The notes: generated by a model from the letters alone, not told the origin. Positions 7,825 to 17,573 are shown, counted from the stretch's first letter. The stretch is DNA of 64,000 bases from Anaerolineae bacterium (GCA_018645405.1 JABGOQ010000072.1:1-64000); one strand, 5' to 3'. Made by a program: numbers and translations.

Positions 7825-8922
7825 ATGAATAACCCCATTACAGAACTTACAAAATTAGGTCAGTCGATTTGGTACGATAACATTCAACGAAAACTATTAG
7901 AAAACGGCGAACTTGCCGCAATGATCGAGCGCGGCGAGATTCGTGGCGTGACATCCAACCCGAGCATTTTTCAGAATGCCATCGCTAAATCAAATGATTA
8001 CGATGCCGCGTTGGTGCCTTTGGCTAAGGCTGGTGAAGATTCAGAATCTATTTTTTGGGAACTTGCGATCAAAGATATTCAAGATGCTTGTGACATTTTC
8101 ACACCCCTTTATGAAGAAAGCGAAGGCGGTGATGGCTACGTCTCACTCGAAGTTAGTCCCTATTTGGCAAATGACACCGAAGGCACAACCAAACAGGCGA
8201 GCGAACTTTGGGCACGTGTCAATCGGCCCAATTTGATGATAAAAATCCCTGCAACCAAAGAAGGTTTGCCCGCCATTCGTCAAACTATTGCCGCGGGTAT
8301 TAATGTCAATGTCACGCTCATTTTTTCCATCGAGCGTTATCGTGAAGTCATGGATGCTTATATGTCCGGTCTCGAAGTTCGCATCCTCGCCGAAGATGAT
8401 GCAGGCAGCATTGAGAACGTCCACTCTGTTGCATCTTTCTTTATTTCCCGCCTCGATAGCATCATCGACAAGCAACTTTCCGCCGATTCTCCTCTGCGCG
8501 GAAAAATTGCGATTGCCAACGCCAAGCTCGCTTTTGAAGCCTTTCAGGAAGTCACTAGCGGCATCCGATTTGGCAAACTCCAGCTTGCCCGCGCCAACTA
8601 TCAGCGTCCGCTTTGGGCGTCCACCAGCACTAAAGACCCCGCCTATCCCGACACTCTCTACATCGATGAACTGATCGGACCCGCCACCGTCAACACCGTC
8701 CCGCCTGCGACTCTCGACGCTTTCAAGGATCACGGTACAGCGGCAGCGACTCTCACCGCTGATCTTGCTGCAGCACATCAGGCTTGTGCCGATCTTGAAA
8801 AAGCAGGCGTTTCCCTTGCTAAAGCTACACAGGATTTAGAAGATGCGGGCGTCAAAGCCTTTGCGGATGCCTTTACTGGCTTACTCGAAACCATCGAGGA
8901 GCGACGCCGTGACGCAGCTTAA
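7825..8922 (+). CDS. tal: Transaldolase
   Basis: A 365-residue transaldolase that transfers a dihydroxyacetone unit between sugar phosphates in the pentose phosphate pathway. The family signature GVTSNPSIFQNAI and the Schiff-base lysine region LMIKIPATKEG are present, followed by NVTLIFSIERYREVMDAY. ATG at 7825 is set by AGGAGA five bases upstream; an in-frame GTG at 7783 falls within the palindrome and is rejected. The length and the tight coupling to pgi resemble bifunctional Tal-Pgi proteins of other bacteria, but here the two are separate reading frames overlapping by 14 bases. Confidence 0.95.
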   Translation: MNNPITELTKLGQSIWYDNIQRKLLENGELAAMIERGEIRGVTSNPSIFQNAIAKSNDYDAALVPLAKAGEDSESIFWELAIKDIQDACDIFTPLYEESEGGDGYVSLEVSPYLANDTEGTTKQASELWARVNRPNLMIKIPATKEGLPAIRQTIAAGINVNVTLIFSIERYREVMDAYMSGLEVRILAEDDAGSIENVHSVASFFISRLDSIIDKQLSADSPLRGKIAIANAKLAFEAFQEVTSGIRFGKLQLARANYQRPLWASTSTKDPAYPDTLYIDELIGPATVNTVPPATLDAFKDHGTAAATLTADLAAAHQACADLEKAGVSLAKATQDLEDAGVKAFADAFTGLLETIEERRRDAA

Positions 8923-10528
8923 ATTTTTACTTGCTCCCGTTACTAAACGGATTACCCAATTTGAAGCGGATTCCGTTAATTCCCGCCTTTGGGCGCATGA
9001 TCCCACCTTGTGGACAGAAGACCCCGCCGGACAAGCCGAAGTCAAAATAAGACTTGGCTGGCTCGATTTGCCCAACACCTCCCGCAACTTAGCAGATAAT
9101 GTGACGGCTTTTGCCAAAGAAGTCAAAGATGCTGGTATCCACAAAACCTTATTACTCGGCATGGGCGGTTCATCTTTAGGCCCCGAAGTAATGTCTTTAA
9201 CCTTCAACCTTAAACCTGAAACCTTCGCTATTCTTGATTCAACTGACCCAGCCCAAATCGCCGAAGCCGCACAAAACTTCCCGACAGATGAGACACTCTA
9301 TATTGTCGCCAGCAAATCTGGTGGCACAGCCGAGACCATGTCTGCGTTTTATTATTTCTGGGAGAAAAGCGGTGGAGATGGAAGCCATTTTGTTGCTATC
9401 ACCGACCCTGGCTCTAATTTAGAAAAAATGGCTAAAGAACGCAACTTCCGCAAAATCTTTATGGCAGATTCTACTGTGGGCGGGCGTTATTCTGCATTGA
9501 CAGCTTTTGGGCTTGTCCCCGCGGCGTTGATGGGGATTGATGCAAATAAAGCCTTGGATAGTGCCGCAACAATGATGGCAGAAGCAAAAAAAGATATAGA
9601 TAATTCTGCGCTTTATCTGGGCGCAGTCATGGGTGAAGCTGCTCTAAATGGACGAGATAAGTTGACGCTTATTACCGATTCCGCATTTGAGTCTTTCGGT
9701 GCGTGGGCAGAGCAATTGATCGCTGAATCGACAGGCAAAGAAGGGAAGGGGATTGTGCCTATAGATGGCGAATCTCTTCTCCCCGCAGAAAAATATGGCG
9801 ATGACCGTCTCTTTGTCTATCTCCGCTTGGATAGCGAAAATGATGAGTTTGTCACTGAATTAGAGAAGGCAAACCAACCTGTTCTTGAGATACAGATTAC
9901 TGATAATTACTCATTATTTACTGAGTTCTATCGCTGGGAATACGCGACCGCAGTTGCTTGCCATATTTTGGGCGTAAATGCCTTTGACCAACCCAATGTT
10001 GAAGCCGCAAAGATAGAAGCTCGCGCTCAAATTTATGCGTATAACCAAAAAGGTGTCTTAGATGAAGGCGAGCCAACATGGGAAAAGGAAGATGTTAAAA
10101 TCTACACCAATGTTGATATAGTGGGAGCAAACTTGAATTCCGCGATTGATTCGTTTTTTGATAAAGGGCGGGAGGATGATTACGTTGCTATCCAAGCTTA
10201 TTTGCCGCGCAACAACCAAACAGCGACATCCCTCCAAAAAATCCGTAAAGCTATCCAGGAAAAAACAGGATTGGCGATAACACTCGGGTTTGGTCCCCGT
10301 TTTTTACATTCAACTGGACAACTCCATAAGGGCGGCGCGAATAACGGTATTTTCATCCAAATTACCGCAGATGCGGAGGCTGATATCGACATCCCCACGC
10401 AGGGAATGAGTTTTGGTACGCTCGAACGCGCCCAAGTTCTCGGCGATTATGCTGCACTGGAAGCTGCTGGGCGGCGTGTACTGCGAATCCATCTCTCTGG
10501 ATTGAATTTGCTCAGTTCATTAGAATGA
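8909..10528 (+). CDS. pgi: Glucose-6-phosphate isomerase (Pgi-domain type)
   Basis: A 539-residue phosphosugar isomerase interconverting glucose 6-phosphate and fructose 6-phosphate. SIS-domain signatures are GMGGSSLGPEV, ASKSGGTAETMS and ITDPGSNLEKMA; the C-terminal GFGPRFLHSTGQLHKGG block is typical of the Pgi half of Tal-Pgi fusions. GTG at 8909 is chosen because GAGGAG lies seven bases upstream and the N-terminus then begins VTQLKFLLAP. The start lies inside tal in another frame, so this pair may descend from a split fusion, or may represent the state before a fusion. Confidence 0.93.
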   Translation: MTQLKFLLAPVTKRITQFEADSVNSRLWAHDPTLWTEDPAGQAEVKIRLGWLDLPNTSRNLADNVTAFAKEVKDAGIHKTLLLGMGGSSLGPEVMSLTFNLKPETFAILDSTDPAQIAEAAQNFPTDETLYIVASKSGGTAETMSAFYYFWEKSGGDGSHFVAITDPGSNLEKMAKERNFRKIFMADSTVGGRYSALTAFGLVPAALMGIDANKALDSAATMMAEAKKDIDNSALYLGAVMGEAALNGRDKLTLITDSAFESFGAWAEQLIAESTGKEGKGIVPIDGESLLPAEKYGDDRLFVYLRLDSENDEFVTELEKANQPVLEIQITDNYSLFTEFYRWEYATAVACHILGVNAFDQPNVEAAKIEARAQIYAYNQKGVLDEGEPTWEKEDVKIYTNVDIVGANLNSAIDSFFDKGREDDYVAIQAYLPRNNQTATSLQKIRKAIQEKTGLAITLGFGPRFLHSTGQLHKGGANNGIFIQITADAEADIDIPTQGMSFGTLERAQVLGDYAALEAAGRRVLRIHLSGLNLLSSLE

Positions 10529-11391
10529 GCTTTCCTGAAAAAAGAAAATCTCGCCTTTCAAGGCGGGATTTTTTGAAATTCATCGGGCTGGCAGGCTTTA
10601 GTGGTTTAATCTATGGAACACAAATAGAGCCAGATTGGTTAGAGGTGGTTGAGATGCCTTTGACATTGCCTCGTTTAGACGCTGCCTTTTCTGGCTTTCG
10701 GGTGGTGCAGATTAGCGATATTCACATGGGTGGATGGATGAGCCGTGAGCGTTTTGGGGCAGTTGTTGATGTCGTTTTAGAGAAAGACCCAGACCTTGTT
10801 GCGATCACCGGTGATTTTATTGTGGGGGGAAAGAAGGCAAGCTGGTATGTTGATGTTTTGAATAATCTCTTGGTCGAGTTAAAGCGATTGTCTGATAAAT
10901 TCCCAACTATCGCTGTATTGGGAAACCATGATGTGTATACTGATGCTTCAATGGTACGCAAAATATTATTAGAGGCAAATGTTGTAGAGTTAGAGAATGA
11001 TATTTTTTCTGTTACTCGTGACTTTTCAAGCCTCCATTTTTGTGGGGTGGATGATGTGATGTTCGGAGCACCTAATCTTGAAGATATTTTCGCAAAGTTA
11101 CCTGAGCTTGGATCTGCTGTTCTTTTGGCACATGAACCTGATTTTGCAGATTTTAGTGCTGCAGCTGAACGTTTTGATTTACAAATATCCGGGCACTCGC
11201 ACGGAGGGCAGATTGTTTTATTTGAAGATACTATACCAATTAAGCCACCCTTGGCTAAGAAGTATCCATCTGGTTGGTACCAAGTTGCTGGTATGCAGCA
11301 ATACACAAATAGAGGCTTAGGGATGTCGCATTTGAATATCCGCTTAAATTGCCGTCCTGAAATTACTGTGTTTACGTTAATGGCATTGTGA
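10525..11391 (+). CDS. TAT-exported metallophosphoesterase (YkuE/YaeI type), paralogue 1
   Basis: A 288-residue calcineurin-like phosphoesterase with a twin-arginine signal (SRRDFLKF, residues 12-19) followed by a hydrophobic helix. Dimetal motifs are complete: DIHMGG, ITGDF, GNHDVY and SGHSHGGQ. Relatives such as YkuE and LpxH-like enzymes act on phosphate esters at the cell surface or membrane; the substrate here is unknown. It overlaps pgi by four bases (ATGA) and continues the operon. A close paralogue, sharing the motif spacing and the C-terminal QYTNRG block, lies at 15998-16888. Confidence 0.88.
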   Translation: MSFPEKRKSRLSRRDFLKFIGLAGFSGLIYGTQIEPDWLEVVEMPLTLPRLDAAFSGFRVVQISDIHMGGWMSRERFGAVVDVVLEKDPDLVAITGDFIVGGKKASWYVDVLNNLLVELKRLSDKFPTIAVLGNHDVYTDASMVRKILLEANVVELENDIFSVTRDFSSLHFCGVDDVMFGAPNLEDIFAKLPELGSAVLLAHEPDFADFSAAAERFDLQISGHSHGGQIVLFEDTIPIKPPLAKKYPSGWYQVAGMQQYTNRGLGMSHLNIRLNCRPEITVFTLMAL

Positions 11392-11395
11392 ACTG

Positions 11396-11737
11396 ATGAT
11401 TAAACCTTTAGCTGAATTTAGATGTATACCGTGCAGGGGCGATACCCCAGCTTTATCTTTCGATGAAATCGAATATCTTTTGCCTGAAGTTCCTGAATGG
11501 CAATTAATCGAAGTGGAGGGGATCCCGCGTCTTGAGCGCGTTTTTCTTTTTAAAGACTTTGCTGAGGCTTTAAAATTTTCAAATCGTGTGGGTGCGATTG
11601 CAGAAGCCGAAGACCATCATCCACGTATTATTATTGAGTGGGGGCGTGTTGCAGTAGAATGGTGGACTTATGCAATTAACGGGCTTCATAAAAATGATTT
11701 CATCATGGCAGCAAAGATAGATATGCTTGAATTTTAG
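11396..11737 (+). CDS. phhB: Pterin-4a-carbinolamine dehydratase (4a-hydroxytetrahydrobiopterin dehydratase)
   Basis: A 113-residue member of the PCD/DCoH family, which dehydrates 4a-hydroxytetrahydropterin during pterin-cofactor recycling. The signature EAEDHHPRI (H74, H75, P76) and the downstream W82 and WTYAINGL block are intact. A 25-residue N-terminal extension with CIPC precedes the domain. No aromatic amino-acid hydroxylase is seen nearby; PCD proteins without one are also proposed to serve molybdopterin or folate metabolism, which fits the moeA genes in this window only loosely. Four bases separate it from the preceding phosphoesterase gene. Confidence 0.85.
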   Translation: MIKPLAEFRCIPCRGDTPALSFDEIEYLLPEVPEWQLIEVEGIPRLERVFLFKDFAEALKFSNRVGAIAEAEDHHPRIIIEWGRVAVEWWTYAINGLHKNDFIMAAKIDMLEF

Positions 11738-11746
11738 GAGATTTGT

Positions 11747-12949
11747 GTGGGAGAAGTAAATAATAAATCCGCATTGGGGATGTGGGTTCAAAACTTTTTT
11801 GGGCTTGGCTTGGGGCTAATCGCTTCACTTTTTAGTATCCGATTGATCGTTGATACCAGCTTTCGTATGCTATATCCTTTTGTACCCCAAATTTCTGGGG
11901 GCTTGCAAGTTAGCATTACCGTTTTTGGCTGGCTCTTGATGATCCGCTCAGCCTCTGCAATTTTTAGCCCAATGATCGGCTCGCTCGCAGATCGCTATGG
12001 TCGGCGCAAGATCATGGCTTTTGCACTGCTTTCTCAATTTATAGGCATGGCAGGAATCACTTTTTCACGGGGCTGGTGGACTGTGCTGCCATTGTTTTTT
12101 TGCGGTTTAGCAGTGAACGCTTATTTGCCTGCCCAGCAAGCCTATATCAGCGATTTGGTTTCTTTTGAGCGGCGTGGACGTGCGTTGGCATCAACAGATG
12201 TCGCTTTTGCAGTTTCAGGCATGGTCATGATGCCCATCATCGGTTGGCTAATTAACGCCTATGGTTGGCGTGCACCCTTTTTGGGGTTAAGTATTTTAAG
12301 TGTATTCATTGCTATCTTAACTTGGAGCTATTTGCCAGAAACGAAAAAACGTACATCAGAAAAGCAAGCCTCCGCAAATATGTGGGAACTTCTGCGAAGA
12401 AGAAATATTCAGGCCTCGATGGGTGTCTCGATATTGTTTTTTATCGGTGTCGGCATCTATATGACTTTTTGGAGCATTTGGTTGACTGAAGATTTTGGAT
12501 TCGACGCCCTTGACTCAGGCTTGATGGCGCAACAAATAGGCATCGCCGAGTTGTTTGGCGCGGTTCTTGCTGGCCTCGTCGTGGACCGTTTCGGTAAACG
12601 CCGTACCAGCTTAACAGGTGTTCTCGCCTCAGCAATCATGTTCGCCTTGATTCCATTAGCGCGTGAAAATCTGCTTGCAATTCGCATTCTTTTAGTGATC
12701 ACCGTCTTTTGGGTTGAGCTTGGGATTGTTGCTCTTTTCCCACTATATGGTGAACAGGCTCCGAATGCACGCGCAACTATTTTTGCGCTGATTGCGCTGG
12801 GGAATGGAATCGGTTTGGCAGTTGGCCCCCTTATCACCACCAGCTTATGGGATTTATACGGTCTTGGCGCAATCACGGCTGTTGCTGCTATAAGCCTTAT
12901 CTTGGCGACGGGGTTGATTTGGTTCTTTTTGAACGATAGGGTTGAGTAA
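11747..12949 (+). CDS. Major facilitator superfamily transporter
   Basis: A 400-residue, twelve-helix MFS carrier. The loop 2-3 signature GSLADRYGRRK and its repeat in the second half, GLVVDRFGKRRT, are clear. The substrate cannot be told from sequence; the pattern is that of drug- or metabolite-efflux subfamilies. It starts at GTG 11747 with TAGGAG about six bases upstream, nine bases after the pterin dehydratase gene, so it lies in the same operon. Confidence 0.88.
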   Translation: MGEVNNKSALGMWVQNFFGLGLGLIASLFSIRLIVDTSFRMLYPFVPQISGGLQVSITVFGWLLMIRSASAIFSPMIGSLADRYGRRKIMAFALLSQFIGMAGITFSRGWWTVLPLFFCGLAVNAYLPAQQAYISDLVSFERRGRALASTDVAFAVSGMVMMPIIGWLINAYGWRAPFLGLSILSVFIAILTWSYLPETKKRTSEKQASANMWELLRRRNIQASMGVSILFFIGVGIYMTFWSIWLTEDFGFDALDSGLMAQQIGIAELFGAVLAGLVVDRFGKRRTSLTGVLASAIMFALIPLARENLLAIRILLVITVFWVELGIVALFPLYGEQAPNARATIFALIALGNGIGLAVGPLITTSLWDLYGLGAITAVAAISLILATGLIWFFLNDRVE

Positions 12950-12959
12950 GGAGTCACCT

Positions 12960-14357
12960 ATGCAAAGAAAAACTATTTTCATTATCATCATCTTGAGCTT
13001 GTTACTTGCTAATCTTGCATTTTCTAGCTCCGAAAAAATATCCGTTACGCGTGCTGCAGATGTCACAAACGATCAGCCCACGCTCAATTTTCCGGATAGT
13101 ATCACCTTGCGCGCTACACTCAAATCGGATGCACCGATCACTTCTGTTGTCCTTGAATATGGTACCGGTGAGTTGACCTGTGGCACAGTTCTTGCAAAAG
13201 CCTTTCCGCAATATACGCCCGCCACAAGCGTTGATGTTGAGTGGATTTGGGAGATGAAGCAGTCTGGCTCCTTACCCCCTGGCACATCTCTTTGGTGGCG
13301 TTGGCGTTATACTGACGAAAATGGTGTAGAAAGCCTTTCTGAGAAAAAAACAGTTACGTGGATCGATTCAAAGCATAATTGGCAAACGCTCACATCAGGC
13401 TTCATTAACTTGCATTGGTATTCTGGTGATCAATCTTTTGCCCAAGACCTTCTTAATGCCGCAGAACTCGGGTTGGAGCGTTTAGAAGTTGACGCTGGTC
13501 TCCAGCCAGATGCGCCTATTCATCTTTATATTTATGGTAATACAGAGGATATGAGAGATGCCATCCTCTACGAGCCAGGCTGGACAGGCGGCTTGGCATA
13601 TCCCGGACATAATATTGTCATTATTGGGATTTCTGAGCGTGATATCGAATGGGGACGCTCAACGATTGCTCATGAGCTAACGCATGTATTGGTCGGTCAC
13701 CTTACCTTCTCTTGTTTGGGCGATGTCCCCACCTGGCTCAACGAAGGTCTGGCTGTTTATGGCGAAGGTGAGCTTGATGAAAATTCAAAAACGCAATTGA
13801 ATGAAGCGATCGGCAATGATGAGTTGCTTACCCTTCGTTCGCTCAGTGGTGGTTTCTCTGAAGTATCCAGCAAAGCGCATCTTTCTTACAGCCAATCCTA
13901 TAGCGTTGTCAAATTTTTGATCGAAACCTACGGGCAAGATCAGGTGAACTCTTTGTTGATCGCCCTGCGGGATGGGACGACAATTGATGGCGCACTCCTA
14001 AAAGTATATGGATTTGATGTGGAAGGTTTGGAGGACGCTTGGCGGGATGCGATCGGCGCGACGCCTCAACTTGCTTCCGCGCAACCAACAGCGCAGCCTA
14101 CCCCAACTTTTGTCCCCACGTATGTGCCCTTTGCTGGAACATCACTGGATATAACCCCAACGCCTTATACGATCCCCACATCATCGGCTGATCAAGAATC
14201 ACCCTCTGTTACTGATAGTTTTCCTCCCTTTCCCATGACTGTAGTTTTAGGCACCCTGTGTTGTTGTCTGATATTTTTGCTTCTTGGCGGAGCAGGAATA
14301 TGGTTCTTCATCTCATCTCAAAAGCGTAAAGGAGATAATAATGAAACAGAGGCATAA
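12960..14357 (+). CDS. Secreted, membrane-tethered HExxH metalloprotease (peptidase MA-like)
   Basis: A 465-residue protein with a signal peptide (residues 4-22), a beta-rich N-terminal region to about 135 and a gluzincin-type catalytic domain: HELTH at 238-242 with the third ligand probably E262 in WLNEGLA. A Pro/Thr-rich linker (about 365-415) leads to a C-terminal membrane helix and a short charged tail, so the protease domain faces outside. ATG at 12960 has TAAGGAG seven bases upstream. The next gene starts inside its last codons. The substrate is unknown. Confidence 0.82.
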   Translation: MQRKTIFIIIILSLLLANLAFSSSEKISVTRAADVTNDQPTLNFPDSITLRATLKSDAPITSVVLEYGTGELTCGTVLAKAFPQYTPATSVDVEWIWEMKQSGSLPPGTSLWWRWRYTDENGVESLSEKKTVTWIDSKHNWQTLTSGFINLHWYSGDQSFAQDLLNAAELGLERLEVDAGLQPDAPIHLYIYGNTEDMRDAILYEPGWTGGLAYPGHNIVIIGISERDIEWGRSTIAHELTHVLVGHLTFSCLGDVPTWLNEGLAVYGEGELDENSKTQLNEAIGNDELLTLRSLSGGFSEVSSKAHLSYSQSYSVVKFLIETYGQDQVNSLLIALRDGTTIDGALLKVYGFDVEGLEDAWRDAIGATPQLASAQPTAQPTPTFVPTYVPFAGTSLDITPTPYTIPTSSADQESPSVTDSFPPFPMTVVLGTLCCCLIFLLLGGAGIWFFISSQKRKGDNNETEA

Positions 14358-15951
14358 AACTTTCACCTTTATCTTATTTGCTCTACTGTTGCTCCTTGTT
14401 ATAAGTGGAGCCAGTGACGCGAACAAAGCCTCAGCCAGCGTAGACATACAAGGATCTCTGGAGCAAGCCTTGGTCCTCGCAGGTGGCGAAAGTACCAATC
14501 CGCGTGAATATGATCCAGCCACCACACATGGCTCGGGGAATAAACTCATCTACAGTGGTCTGGTCGCATTTGATCCTTATTTAAACCTAACCCCTGATTT
14601 GGCTGAAACCTGGGATATCAGCTCAGATGGCAGAATCTACACCTTTCATCTCCGAGAAAACGCAAAATTCCATGACGGTCGCGCAGTAACATCTCAAGAT
14701 ATTATCTATTCTTGGGAGCGTGCTCTCAGCCCCGCTTTGCGATCAGATACAGCCTTGACCTATCTCGGAGAAATTGTCGGCGCACGTGAGATGGCTTTGG
14801 GGCAGGTTGATCATCTTTCTGGGGTGGAAGCATTGGATGAGCATACCCTGCAAGTAACGATTGATGCCGCCAAACCCTATTTTCTACTCAAACTGACTTA
14901 CCCAACATCTTTCGTTGTAGATAAAGCCAACGTGGAATCAGGTGAAGAATGGTATCGAGCGCCTAATGGTACAGGCCCTTTCACGTTGACTGAATGGAGA
15001 CGTTTTGAGCAGATAACGTATAAAGCAAACTCCGAATTTTACTTGGGCAAGCCTTCGATTCCTTATGTGATCGTTCAATTATATAGCGGTGTGGGGATTC
15101 GCTTATATGAAGCCGGCGATATTGATATGACAGGAGTCTCGTATTATTCCGCCGAACGCTTTCTTGATCCAACCGAGCCACTGCACGATGAATTGCTAAC
15201 AGGCGTAAATTTATGTACAGGCTATGTGGTTTTTGATACCACAAAACCACCCTTTGATGATGCTAAAGTACGCCAGGCTTTTTCGATGGCATTTGATCGT
15301 CAAAAATATATAAATGTGGTTTTACGGGGTAGATCATTACCAGCAATCGGCATCTTCCCACCAGGTCTACCGGGATTCAATATTGGCTTACGCGGCATCA
15401 CCTATGATCCTGAAGGGGCTCGACAGTTATTGGCAGACTCTAAATATGGCAGCGCGGATAATTTGCCTCCCATCATCTATACCGATGCGGGGATTGGCTC
15501 CTATATCGGTGCAGATGTAGCTGCAATCGTGCAAATGTGGCAACAGGTACTTGGTGTGGAAATAACAGTCGAAAATCTGGAACCAAATTTTTATATTGAT
15601 CAGATTTATGCCGGACAGCATGGACAGATTTTTGGCGGTGGTTGGTGTGCTGACTATCCCGACCCAGAAAATTTCGCTGATGTACTTTTCCACAGCGGAT
15701 CAGCACAAAATAACGGTGGCTACTCAAATCCAGAATTGGATGCTTTGCTCGAATTCGCGCGTGTAGAACAGGATGTGACCACGCGCATTGAGATGTATCA
15801 GCAGGCTGAACAGATCATCGTGAATGAAGCCCCTGTACTCTTTACTACCCATTCCTTATCGTATCAGTTGGTGAAACCTTATGTGAAAGGCTACGTTTTT
15901 ACGCCGATTGATATGCCGATCGAAAGATATATGTGGTTGGAAGGGAAGTAG
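14341..15951 (+). CDS. Oligopeptide-type ABC transporter substrate-binding protein (SBP family 5)
   Basis: A 536-residue extracytoplasmic solute receptor. It has an N-terminal signal helix, then the SBP_bac_5 pattern: LAETWDISSDGRIYTFHLRENAKFHDG, the DIIYSWERAL segment, NGTGPFTLTEW and ADYPDPENF near the C-terminus. No lipobox Cys is visible, so export is by ordinary cleavage or the helix stays as anchor. AAAGGAG lies directly before the ATG. The gene overlaps the upstream protease gene by 17 bases. No permease or ATPase genes are near, so it is an orphan receptor, possibly taking up peptides released by the neighbouring protease (inference). Confidence 0.9.
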   Translation: MKQRHKTFTFILFALLLLLVISGASDANKASASVDIQGSLEQALVLAGGESTNPREYDPATTHGSGNKLIYSGLVAFDPYLNLTPDLAETWDISSDGRIYTFHLRENAKFHDGRAVTSQDIIYSWERALSPALRSDTALTYLGEIVGAREMALGQVDHLSGVEALDEHTLQVTIDAAKPYFLLKLTYPTSFVVDKANVESGEEWYRAPNGTGPFTLTEWRRFEQITYKANSEFYLGKPSIPYVIVQLYSGVGIRLYEAGDIDMTGVSYYSAERFLDPTEPLHDELLTGVNLCTGYVVFDTTKPPFDDAKVRQAFSMAFDRQKYINVVLRGRSLPAIGIFPPGLPGFNIGLRGITYDPEGARQLLADSKYGSADNLPPIIYTDAGIGSYIGADVAAIVQMWQQVLGVEITVENLEPNFYIDQIYAGQHGQIFGGGWCADYPDPENFADVLFHSGSAQNNGGYSNPELDALLEFARVEQDVTTRIEMYQQAEQIIVNEAPVLFTTHSLSYQLVKPYVKGYVFTPIDMPIERYMWLEGK

Positions 15952-15997
15952 TTCCACATATTATTACACTTCCATTCCTTAGTGAGATGCTAATCTT

Positions 15998-16888
15998 ATG
16001 AAATCTAAAGAGAAGAGAAAACTTCGCCTTACAAGGCGGGACTTTCTTAAACTAATCGGGCGCATTGGGGCATTTGGCTTGGCAACAGGTTTGGGAGGCT
16101 GGACTTACGCCACGAAAATAGAACCAAGTCAACTGGACTTGGTCAAGTTACCGCTTTTCTTACCACGCTTGGCACCTGTATTTGATGGGCTTAGAGTGGC
16201 AATAATTAGCGATATCCATTTGGGCGGATGGATGACACGCGAGCGTTTAATTCCCGTGATAGACATGATTTTGGAGCAATCGCCTGATATTATTTTAATT
16301 ACAGGTGATTTTATGTATGGGCATGGGTGGAGTGATGAAACTCAAATACATGCAGACGATCTAGCTGCTGAGTTGCTTCGTTTATCAGAAAAAATAACAA
16401 CGCTGGCAGTTATGGGCAATCACGATTATTGGACGAGTGCTCCTGATGTACGCCGAGCCTTGAAAAAAGCCAACGTTATCGAACTTTCAAATACTTTTTA
16501 TTCCATGACGCGTGGGACAGAGCAACTCCATTTTTGCAGCGTAGATGATATTTGGGAAGAGCAAGATGACCTTGACTCTCTTCTTATGCAATTACCGGCA
16601 GAAGAGGCTGCTATCCTTATGGCACACGAGCCAGATTTTGCCGATATTAGTGCGGCAACAAGACGTTTTGATTTGCAAATATCCGGGCATACACATGGTG
16701 GGCAGGTTGTCTTCCCCGATCAGCCTCCTCCAGTTCTCCCTTATTTAGGACAAAAATATCCATCTGGATTATATGAAGTTGAAAAAATGTGGCAATATAC
16801 GAATCGTGGAGTAGGAATGGGCAGAATATCTGTGCGTTTTAATTGCCCTCCTGAAATAACAATCCTGACATTGAAAACTACACTTTGA
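15998..16888 (+). CDS. TAT-exported metallophosphoesterase, paralogue 2
   Basis: A 296-residue paralogue of the phosphoesterase at 10525-11391, with the twin-arginine motif TRRDFLKL (12-19), a following hydrophobic helix and all metal motifs: DIHLGG, ITGDF, GNHDYW and SGHTHGGQ. The two genes are alike from the signal peptide to the C-terminal QYTNRGVGMG, so they arose by duplication with four unrelated genes between them. The spacing to the upstream receptor gene is 46 bases. Sequence divergence in the middle (GHGWSDETQIHADD against GGKKASWYVD) suggests different substrates. Confidence 0.87.
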   Translation: MKSKEKRKLRLTRRDFLKLIGRIGAFGLATGLGGWTYATKIEPSQLDLVKLPLFLPRLAPVFDGLRVAIISDIHLGGWMTRERLIPVIDMILEQSPDIILITGDFMYGHGWSDETQIHADDLAAELLRLSEKITTLAVMGNHDYWTSAPDVRRALKKANVIELSNTFYSMTRGTEQLHFCSVDDIWEEQDDLDSLLMQLPAEEAAILMAHEPDFADISAATRRFDLQISGHTHGGQVVFPDQPPPVLPYLGQKYPSGLYEVEKMWQYTNRGVGMGRISVRFNCPPEITILTLKTTL

Positions 16889-16907
16889 GCTTTATACCCC
16901 TCTGGTT

Positions 16908-17573
16908 TTATTTTTCTAATAACTCTTTCAGCCTCTCATGCTCCGCATAAAACCCTCTATACTTCTCTGGCAGCATCGCCGCAATTTTGCACATTATTTC
17001 ATCAGTGTATTCGCTTAAAGCCTCATCTTTATTTGTTTTTGGCAGCGGTGGCAAAGTGAATGCCTCTCCGATCGTAACAGTGACGCTTGTCTGCTTTAGG
17101 CGTTTTAAATTACCTAAAAGAACACGGTCTTCTGTCCCAGCCAATGCGACCGGTATGACCGGAAACTGGGTCTTTGACGCCAAATAACTGATCCCAGATT
17201 TTCCCTCTGCCATTTTTTCATTGCGGCTGCGCGTGCCCTCTGGCGCGATGATGAGAACCTGCCCCTCATTCATGCGGCGCAATATCTCGCGCAGAGCGTG
17301 GATGTCGGGATTGAAACGATCAATGAAGATCACGTTCAGGTGTTTTCCCAGCCAGCGAAGAAAGGCAGACTCTTCCCATTTTTCAGCAACAGGAATGAAA
17401 AAATCCCAGCGTTCAAGAACGTAATATGCAAGGAGAGCATCTAGAATACCGAGATGATTGGTTGCGAAAGCGTAACTCCCACTTTCTCGGAGATTTTCTT
17501 TGTTAATAATTTCAATTTTTGCAACGAGACGAATTAATGCGCGGATAATAGAGCGAAGGATGGTTTTAGTCAT
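16908..17573 (-). CDS. plsC: 1-acyl-sn-glycerol-3-phosphate acyltransferase family protein
   Basis: A 221-residue LPLAT/PlsC-family acyltransferase, making phosphatidic acid from lysophosphatidate at the inner membrane face. Motif I reads NHLGILD (NHxxxxD catalytic pair) and motif III reads APEGTRSR; an FIDRF block and PVIPVAL follow in the usual order. One hydrophobic segment near residue 40 may be peripheral. It is convergent with the preceding phosphoesterase gene. The gene symbol is by family; other LPLAT acyl acceptors are possible. Confidence 0.88.
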   Translation of the reverse strand: MTKTILRSIIRALIRLVAKIEIINKENLRESGSYAFATNHLGILDALLAYYVLERWDFFIPVAEKWEESAFLRWLGKHLNVIFIDRFNPDIHALREILRRMNEGQVLIIAPEGTRSRNEKMAEGKSGISYLASKTQFPVIPVALAGTEDRVLLGNLKRLKQTSVTVTIGEAFTLPPLPKTNKDEALSEYTDEIMCKIAAMLPEKYRGFYAEHERLKELLEK

